A stretch of DNA of 18,507 nt from an uncultured Eubacteriales bacterium (GTDB lineage: Bacteria; Bacillota; Clostridia; Oscillospirales; Acutalibacteraceae), in assembly GCA_934486705.1 (NCBI GenBank), contig CAKSQS010000051.1, positions 1-18,507 on the forward strand. The letters run 5' to 3'. Numbering within the stretch: the stretch's first letter is position 1; each line of letters starts with the position of its first letter. Below the pieces are notes generated by a model that was given only the letters and a program-made list of their open reading frames with translations, did not search any database and had not been told where the DNA came from. This document shows, piece by piece, positions 14,179 through 18,507 of this stretch. A program made the position numbers and the translations under genes.

Positions 14179-14528
14179 TTTAATTCAGTTTGTCGACAAG
14201 CCCCAAAAATTTATTTTTGCGGCGTTTACGCCGCATTTCCGTTTTTCCCATGCCTGCGCGGCGGAAAAACACCTTGTAAGCGAAAAATAGCTTTTTGAGC
14301 TATTTTTCAAGGGCATCGGGGTGGTATTGGCGGAGCATAACAACCGACTGCCGCCTGTGGCGGATAAAAGGAGGGCGTTATGGCGCCGCGGTCAAAGAAA
14401 ATTCGCGCTCCAAGCGAATATTTTCTTTGGACACCGCAAGAGTAAGGAGTGCAGGCAAAAATCTTTAATTTTTGCGAACGGCATTCCCGCCAAAGAGCGT
14501 GGCGAATTTTTCGACACACTTATTTAAG
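14179..14528. repeat. Hairpin-rich ~350-bp element with imperfect terminal inverted repeats
   Basis: This fills the 440-bp gap between the LytTR gene and sufC. The ends (14179-14196 and the inverse of 14511-14528) match at 14 of 18 positions, sharing TGTCGA. Inside are successive stems: 14204-14219, the GCGGCG/CGCCGC pair near 14219-14234, 14241-14270 (GTTTTTCC/GGAAAAAC), a perfect 11-bp stem at 14282-14308, 14351-14363 (CCGCC/GGCGG), a long stem at 14388-14437 and 14455-14475 (GCAAAAAT/ATTTTTGC). A 21-codon frame (14380-14445) after GGAGGG overlaps the long stem and is probably incidental. No transposase. The form fits a MITE-like repeat or a structured RNA. Confidence 0.55.
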
Positions 14529-14530
14529 TG

Positions 14531-14559
14531 TTGATTTTTTTGTAAAAAAAAGGTATTAT
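14531..14559 (+). promoter_or_regulatory. Promoter of sufC-sufB
   Basis: TTGATT (14531-14536), 17 bp, TATTAT (14554-14559), 33 bp before the sufC start. The -35 box abuts the inverted repeat ACACTT/AAGTGT (14516-14531), which could be an operator or the weak end of an upstream transcript. Confidence 0.65.
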
Positions 14560-14592
14560 ATATGCAGATGATTAAATTTAACGGAGGAAGCC

Positions 14593-15333
14593 ATGTTAGA
14601 GCTTGAAAACATTTCTTTCAGCGCCGATTCTGACGGCGGCGAGAAAGAAATAATTAAAAACATAAGTTTAAAAATAGACGAAAGCTTTGTTGTTATAACA
14701 GGGCCGAACGGCGGCGGTAAATCCACCCTTGCCAAAATAATTGCGGGAATTGTAACCCCTACTTCAGGCAGAATACTTCTTGACGGGGAGGATATAACGG
14801 GCTTGTCCGTTACCGAGCGCGCAAGGCGCGGCGTAAGCTTTGCGTTTCAGCAGCCGGTGCATTTCAAGGGGCTTACGGTGTACGACCTTATAGGTCTTGC
14901 CGCGGGTAAGTCTATCGGCATTAACGAGGCGTGCGAGTATCTTTCGCAGGTGGGGCTTTGCGCAAGGGATTATATCAACCGCGAGGTAAACTCATCACTT
15001 TCTGGCGGCGAGCTTAAAAGAATTGAAATTGCAACCGTGCTTGCCCGCTCTACCAAGCTTACTATTTTTGACGAGCCCGAGGCAGGAATCGACCTGTGGA
15101 GCTTTGGCAACCTTATAAAAGTATTTGAAAAAATGCACGCGAAGCTCGGCGGCTCGGTAATGATAATTTCTCACCAAGAGCGCATTTTGAATATTGCAGA
15201 CAGAATAATCGTTATAAGTGCGGGTTCTGTTAAGGCGGACGGCGTAAAGGCGGATATTTTGCCCGACCTGCTCGGCACGGTTGATACGGGATGTCGCGTT
15301 ACGGCTGGTAACGATAAGGAGGACTGCATATGA
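14593..15333 (+). CDS. sufC: Fe-S cluster assembly ATPase SufC
   Basis: A 246-residue cytosolic ABC-type ATPase that drives conformational change of the SufB/SufD scaffold during Fe-S cluster assembly. Motifs are Walker A GPNGGGKST (37-45), Q-loop FQQP (85-88), signature LSGGE (136-140), Walker B with FDEPEAGID (159-167) and H-loop histidine H194. The DEPEAGID form (usually DEIDSGLD in classical SufC) is typical of the shorter SufC-like proteins paired with a single SufB-like partner. GGAGG precedes the ATG. The stop overlaps the sufB start as ATGA. Confidence 0.9.
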   Translation: MLELENISFSADSDGGEKEIIKNISLKIDESFVVITGPNGGGKSTLAKIIAGIVTPTSGRILLDGEDITGLSVTERARRGVSFAFQQPVHFKGLTVYDLIGLAAGKSIGINEACEYLSQVGLCARDYINREVNSSLSGGELKRIEIATVLARSTKLTIFDEPEAGIDLWSFGNLIKVFEKMHAKLGGSVMIISHQERILNIADRIIVISAGSVKADGVKADILPDLLGTVDTGCRVTAGNDKEDCI

Positions 15334-16247
15334 ACAGCACGGAACTTCAGCTTTTGCAGATAATCGCCGATATGGGTGACAGCACCGACGGTGCGTTCAA
15401 CATTCGTGCAAACGGGCGGCTTGCCAATCGCAAGGTTACGGAAAATATTGATATAAAAACAAAGACCGATAACCCCGGAATAGACATTATAATTAAACCG
15501 GGCACTGTGGGCGAGGATGTGCATATTCCGGTAATTATAAGCGAAACCGGTCTTACCGACCTTGTTTACAATGATTTTTATGTGGGTGAAAATTCCGACG
15601 TTACCATAGTTGCGGGCTGCGGTATTCATAACTGCGGCGAAAAAGAGTCGCGGCACGACGGCATACACACCTTTTACGTCGGTAAAAACGCCAAGGTGAA
15701 ATATATTGAAAAGCACTACGGCGAGGGCGACGGAAACGGCGAAAACGTTATGAACCCCACCACAATAGTGAATATTGAGGACGGCGGCTATATGGAAATG
15801 GAAACCGCGCAGATAAAGGGCATAGACTCAACAAAGCGCGTGACCCGCGCCACTCTTGCCACAGGCGCTACGCTGGTTATTCACGAAAAAATTATGACCC
15901 ACGGCAGCCAAACCGCCGAAACCGATTTCTCGGTTGATTTAAACGGTGAAGACTCGGGCGCAAACGTTATTTCCCGCTCGGTTGCAAAGGGCAATTCGCG
16001 GCAGAAGTTTGTTTCTATGATAAACGGAAACAACCGCTGCAGCGGGCACACCGAGTGCGACGCGATTATTATGGAAAACGGAAAAGTAAGCGCGCTGCCC
16101 GAGCTTACCGCAAATCATATTGACGCATCCTTAATTCACGAGGCGGCAATAGGCAAAATAGCGGGCGACCAGCTTATAAAGCTTATGACGCTCGGACTTA
16201 CCGAGCAAGAGGCGGAAGAACAGATTATAAACGGATTTTTAAAATAA
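15330..16247 (+). CDS. SufB/SufD-like Fe-S scaffold protein (minimal SufBC type)
   Basis: 305 residues, much shorter than classical SufB (~465) or SufD (~420). It is a right-handed beta-helix scaffold core with little N-terminal domain. The C-terminal SufB active-site region is kept: C243 in HTECDAI matches the cluster-assembly cysteine of SufB, and H270-E271 in IHEAAIGKIAGDQL matches the conserved HEA-DQ block. AAGGAGG and an ATGA overlap with sufC indicate a coupled two-gene unit. No sufS, sufU or sufD lies in the window. This matches the minimal SufB-SufC arrangement known in archaea and some anaerobes. A homo-oligomer replacing the SufB-SufD pair is inferred. Confidence 0.87.
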   Translation: MNSTELQLLQIIADMGDSTDGAFNIRANGRLANRKVTENIDIKTKTDNPGIDIIIKPGTVGEDVHIPVIISETGLTDLVYNDFYVGENSDVTIVAGCGIHNCGEKESRHDGIHTFYVGKNAKVKYIEKHYGEGDGNGENVMNPTTIVNIEDGGYMEMETAQIKGIDSTKRVTRATLATGATLVIHEKIMTHGSQTAETDFSVDLNGEDSGANVISRSVAKGNSRQKFVSMINGNNRCSGHTECDAIIMENGKVSALPELTANHIDASLIHEAAIGKIAGDQLIKLMTLGLTEQEAEEQIINGFLK

Positions 16248-16263
16248 ACTAACATCGCTTATT

Positions 16264-16572
16264 TTACCGCCGCATATTGCCCGAGTGCATAACGGTAATG
16301 AACTTTACGTCTTCAAGCTTGCAAACCGTTGTTTGGCAGCCTGCACTTTTAAGCACTATATGGTCTGCGCCTACGTTTATCAGCTTACCTGTTCTTTTCT
16401 CGACTTTGCCGCATATTACCGATTCTACCGTTATAAGCTTGCCTGTTTGTCTTTTCAGGTATTCGGTAATTCCCGCGGCGCTTTCGTCGTTTCGGTCAAA
16501 GCTTTTTAAGTATTCGCCGTAGGCTTCAAGGTCGCGCTCGCTTAAAATACTGCAAGGCATTTTTTCATTCAT
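16264..16572 (-). CDS. Small beta-rich protein of unknown function
   Basis: 102 residues, cytosolic, no membrane segment. The N-terminal half is helical and charged (ILSERDLEAYGEYLKSF). The C-terminal half reads as a small beta-barrel, with VESVICGKVEKRTGKLINVG, then ADHIVLKSAG and VCKLEDVKFITV. This resembles Sm-like or DUF2642-like barrels seen in some spore-coat-associated proteins, though I do not recognise the family with confidence. The ATG at 16572 was chosen because a run of AGGGGG lies eight bases upstream, whereas the GTG at 16581 would overlap that site. A TATAAT lies about 16 bases upstream on the minus strand without a good -35. It converges on sufB with a 16-bp gap and no visible terminator. 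Confidence 0.7.
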   Translation of the reverse strand: MNEKMPCSILSERDLEAYGEYLKSFDRNDESAAGITEYLKRQTGKLITVESVICGKVEKRTGKLINVGADHIVLKSAGCQTTVCKLEDVKFITVMHSGNMRR

Positions 16573-16637
16573 AAATATCACCCCCTCACATTATATGAAA
16601 ATACCGCGTTTGCGGCACAGTAAGGAGAACAGCAGAT

Positions 16638-17363
16638 ATGTCCACACCGCATATAAACGCCGAAAAGGGCGATTTTGCAAAAACCGTTTTAATGCCGGGC
16701 GACCCATACCGCGCGGAGTTTATTGCAAAAAACTACCTTGGGGATACGCGCCTTGTAAACGACGTGCGCGCCGTTCGCGGCTATACGGGCACATATAAGG
16801 GAAAGCCCGTTTCGGTTATGGCAAGCGGAATGGGTATGCCATCTATCGGGATATATTCCTATGAGCTTTTTAATTTTTTTGACGTGGATAATATTATTCG
16901 CATAGGCTCTGCGGGGTCGTATAACGAAAACGTGAGGGTAAGGGATATTGTTATAGCCGAGGGCGCGTGCACCGATTCAAATTACGCGGGGCAGTTCGGT
17001 CTGCCTGGCACATTCGCTCCTACTGCCGATTTCGGAATACTGCGCAAAACGGTTGAAACCGCCGAGAAAATGGGTATTCGCTACCACGTGGGCAATATAT
17101 TATCAAGCGACCGCTTTTACGGGGACAATTCCTTGCCCGTCGCTATGCGCCCGCCCGAGTGCTGGGCTAAAATGGGCGTTTTGTGCGTAGAAATGGAGGC
17201 AGCGGCGCTCTTTATGAATGCGGCGGTTGCGGGAAAGCACGCGGCGGCTGTCCTTACAATTTCCGATTCACTTATAACTGGTGAAAAAACCACCGCCGAG
17301 GAGCGGCAGAACAGCTTTACCGATATGATGAAATTGGCGCTTGAAACAGCGCTTTTACTGTGA
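16638..17363 (+). CDS. deoD: Purine nucleoside phosphorylase, DeoD type
   Basis: Cleaves purine (deoxy)nucleosides with phosphate to base and (deoxy)ribose-1-phosphate in salvage. The 241 residues match the hexameric DeoD class. Visible marks are the N-terminal STPHINAEKGDFAKTVLMPG, GMGMPSIGIYSYEL near 65-77, RIGSAGSY near 88, the VEMEAAALF block near 190 and ISDSLITGE near 212. GGAG lies ten bases before the ATG, after the small inverted repeat CCGC/GCGG. The TGA stop overlaps the birA start as GTGA, so the two genes are translationally coupled. Confidence 0.95.
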   Translation: MSTPHINAEKGDFAKTVLMPGDPYRAEFIAKNYLGDTRLVNDVRAVRGYTGTYKGKPVSVMASGMGMPSIGIYSYELFNFFDVDNIIRIGSAGSYNENVRVRDIVIAEGACTDSNYAGQFGLPGTFAPTADFGILRKTVETAEKMGIRYHVGNILSSDRFYGDNSLPVAMRPPECWAKMGVLCVEMEAAALFMNAAVAGKHAAAVLTISDSLITGEKTTAEERQNSFTDMMKLALETALLL

Positions 17364-18349
17364 AAATGAGTTTAAAAGAAAATTTACTTGAATTGCTGCA
17401 AAAAAGCAGCGGAGAATTTTTATCGGGCGAAAGGGCGGCGGAAACGCTCGGCGTCAGCCGAACCGCCGTTTGGAAAGCCGTAACCGCCCTAAAAAACGAG
17501 GGGTATAATATAGAGTCGATAACAAACAGGGGCTACAGGCTCTCTGCCGATACCGACGTTATATCCGCCTGCGGTATAAATGATTCTTTGGGTGAGCAGG
17601 CTAAGAATTATGATATTTCGGTGCTCGGCACGGTGACTTCAACCAACGCCCTTATAAAAGCCGAGGCGGCGAAAAACGCGCCCGAGGGCAAAATTATAAT
17701 TGCCGCCGAGCAAACGGCGGGCAGAGGGCGCTTCGGCAGGAGCTTTTTCTCGCCAACGGGCAGCGGGCTTTACATAAGCATTCTTCTGCGCCCCACGCTG
17801 CCCGTAACGGCGGCGGTATCGGTAACGGCGGCGGCAGCGGCGGCGGTTGCCGAGGCGGTTGAGACCGTCAGCGGTAAAAAAGCCGAAATTAAGTGGGTAA
17901 ACGACGTGCTTACAGATAATAAAAAGGTCTGCGGAATTTTAACCGAGGCAGCGCTCGATGTTGAAAGCGGCGCGCTTTCTTACGCGGTGTTAGGTATAGG
18001 CGTAAATGTTTACCCGCCGCAGGGCGGCTTTCCCGAGGATATAAAAAATAAAGCCGGCGCGCTTTGCGATGCAAAGCAATCGGGGCTTAAAAACCGACTT
18101 GCCGCAGAAATTATAACCCGCTTTTTCGGGTATTATTCATCGCTTACCGAAAAAACATATCTTGACTCTTACCGCGCAAGGTGCATAGTGCCGGGTAAGA
18201 AGATCACGGTGCTGTCGGGCACAAAAGAAATACCCGCCGCGGCGCTCGGTATTGACGATGACTGCCGACTGCTTGTAAGATATGACGACGGCAGGGAAGA
18301 GTACCTCTCATCGGGCGAGATAAGCATAAGGTTAGATAATAAGGGTTGA
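17360..18349 (+). CDS. birA: Biotin-[acetyl-CoA-carboxylase] ligase with repressor domain
   Basis: A 329-residue bifunctional BirA. Residues ~8-62 form a winged helix-turn-helix (GERAAETLGVSRTAVWKAV, then GYNIESITNRGYRL). The catalytic part has TSTN (93-96), the biotinyl-AMP loop GRGRFGR (121-127), KWVND with the key lysine K178 in 178-182, and GIGVNV near 217. A C-terminal SH3-like domain closes the protein. It activates biotin with ATP and attaches it to carboxylase carrier proteins, and with the HTH probably represses biotin genes; no biotin operator or transporter is in the window. The start may be the GTG at 17360, overlapping deoD, or the ATG at 17366; neither has a good ribosome site. 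Confidence 0.93.
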   Translation: MKMSLKENLLELLQKSSGEFLSGERAAETLGVSRTAVWKAVTALKNEGYNIESITNRGYRLSADTDVISACGINDSLGEQAKNYDISVLGTVTSTNALIKAEAAKNAPEGKIIIAAEQTAGRGRFGRSFFSPTGSGLYISILLRPTLPVTAAVSVTAAAAAAVAEAVETVSGKKAEIKWVNDVLTDNKKVCGILTEAALDVESGALSYAVLGIGVNVYPPQGGFPEDIKNKAGALCDAKQSGLKNRLAAEIITRFFGYYSSLTEKTYLDSYRARCIVPGKKITVLSGTKEIPAAALGIDDDCRLLVRYDDGREEYLSSGEISIRLDNKG

Positions 18350-18365
18350 TTTATACCGTAAAAAT

Positions 18366-18410
18366 AAAAAAACCGCAGGAGCTTTTGTGCTGCTGTCGGT
18401 TTTTTCTTTT
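18366..18410. terminator. Bidirectional terminator between birA and rnpB
   Basis: AACCGCAGGAGC (18371-18382) pairs imperfectly with GCTGCTGTCGGTT (18389-18401), with one bulge and one mismatch. A-runs lie before it and T-runs after it, so it can end birA on the plus strand and the RNase P RNA transcript on the minus strand. Confidence 0.8.
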
Positions 18411-18425
18411 TAGTAAATTAAAAAA

Positions 18426-18507
18426 CGAGTCGGTCGGTAAGCCGAGTTCTGTCGCGGACGGTTATCTATCTCGACGCGGGATTGCTCCCTGCGCTCAAGC
18501 CGCTTTT
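18426..18507 (-). ncRNA. rnpB: RNase P RNA, 3' part (runs off the window)
   Basis: Read on the minus strand, the segment contains GAGATAGATAACCGTC, then GACAGAACTCGGCTTACCG and a GACCGACTCG end. These are the conserved 3' portion of bacterial RNase P RNA: the GAUAGAU block and the ACAGAACxCGGCUUA strand that closes the catalytic core. The T-rich stretch and shared terminator follow. Only about 80 nt are present, so class A or B cannot be told. The RNA processes tRNA 5' ends. Confidence 0.93.

Noticed and set aside
14380..14445. A 21-codon frame (MAPRSKKIRAPSEYFLWTPQE) after GGAGGG in the hairpin element
   Set aside because: The spacing from the ribosome site is short and the frame lies inside a long stem that fixes the sequence. 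I see no promoter and no coding signature, so I treat it as incidental unless conservation shows otherwise.
14307..14527. Open frames of 68 and 70 codons on both strands across the hairpin element
   Set aside because: Both lack good ribosome sites, have low-complexity or unnatural composition, and coincide with repeated stems. They look like chance frames of the repeat.

Overview
The window looks like chromosomal DNA of a low-to-mid GC Firmicute, most likely an anaerobic gut Clostridium-class bacterium (Oscillospirales/Ruminococcaceae-like). This rests on the gene set (YhaM-type exoribonuclease, PlsY, type III glutamine synthetase, RlmCD-type methylase, a two-gene SufC/SufB system, BY-kinase pair), on AGGAGG-type ribosome sites with TTGACA/TATAAT promoters, and on palindromic intergenic repeats of a kind I associate with that group. 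No database search was possible.

Layout. 1-2680 (minus): purA, a YhaM-like HD nuclease, a DUF1858 redox protein and the first codons of a TrmK-like tRNA methylase form one tight operon behind a clear promoter. 2690-5870 (minus): a TrmA/RlmCD-family rRNA methylase, a membrane GGDEF protein and plsY, with a terminator between the last two. 5970-7015: an accessory island with a candidate short RNA, a divergent HTH-repressor/small-protein pair under a consensus promoter with nested operators, and palindromic repeats on both sides. 7023-9754 (minus): a Wzz-like/BY-kinase pair plus an SGNH hydrolase, with no polysaccharide synthesis genes. 9824-11973 (minus): glnN. 12019-13183 (minus): a sigma-70-family factor and a degenerate LytR-CpsA-Psr-like membrane protein. 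13374-14151 (plus): an orphan LytTR regulator whose phospho-acceptor aspartate is replaced by glutamate. 14152-14592: no conventional gene, but a hairpin-rich element with imperfect terminal inverted repeats. 14593-16247 (plus): sufC-sufB. 16264-16572 (minus): a small beta-rich protein. 16638-18349 (plus): deoD-birA, converging on the 3' end of RNase P RNA at the window edge.

Most genes are housekeeping (purine synthesis and salvage, RNA processing, lipid, nitrogen and Fe-S metabolism, biotin attachment). The novelty is in control regions. The strongest candidate is the sigma-factor leader at 13184-13271. There, four copies of one 9-mer in alternating orientation can form mutually exclusive helices, one of which buries the Shine-Dalgarno sequence. 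Around it sit the glutamate-substituted LytTR regulator and several TGTCGAAA sites.
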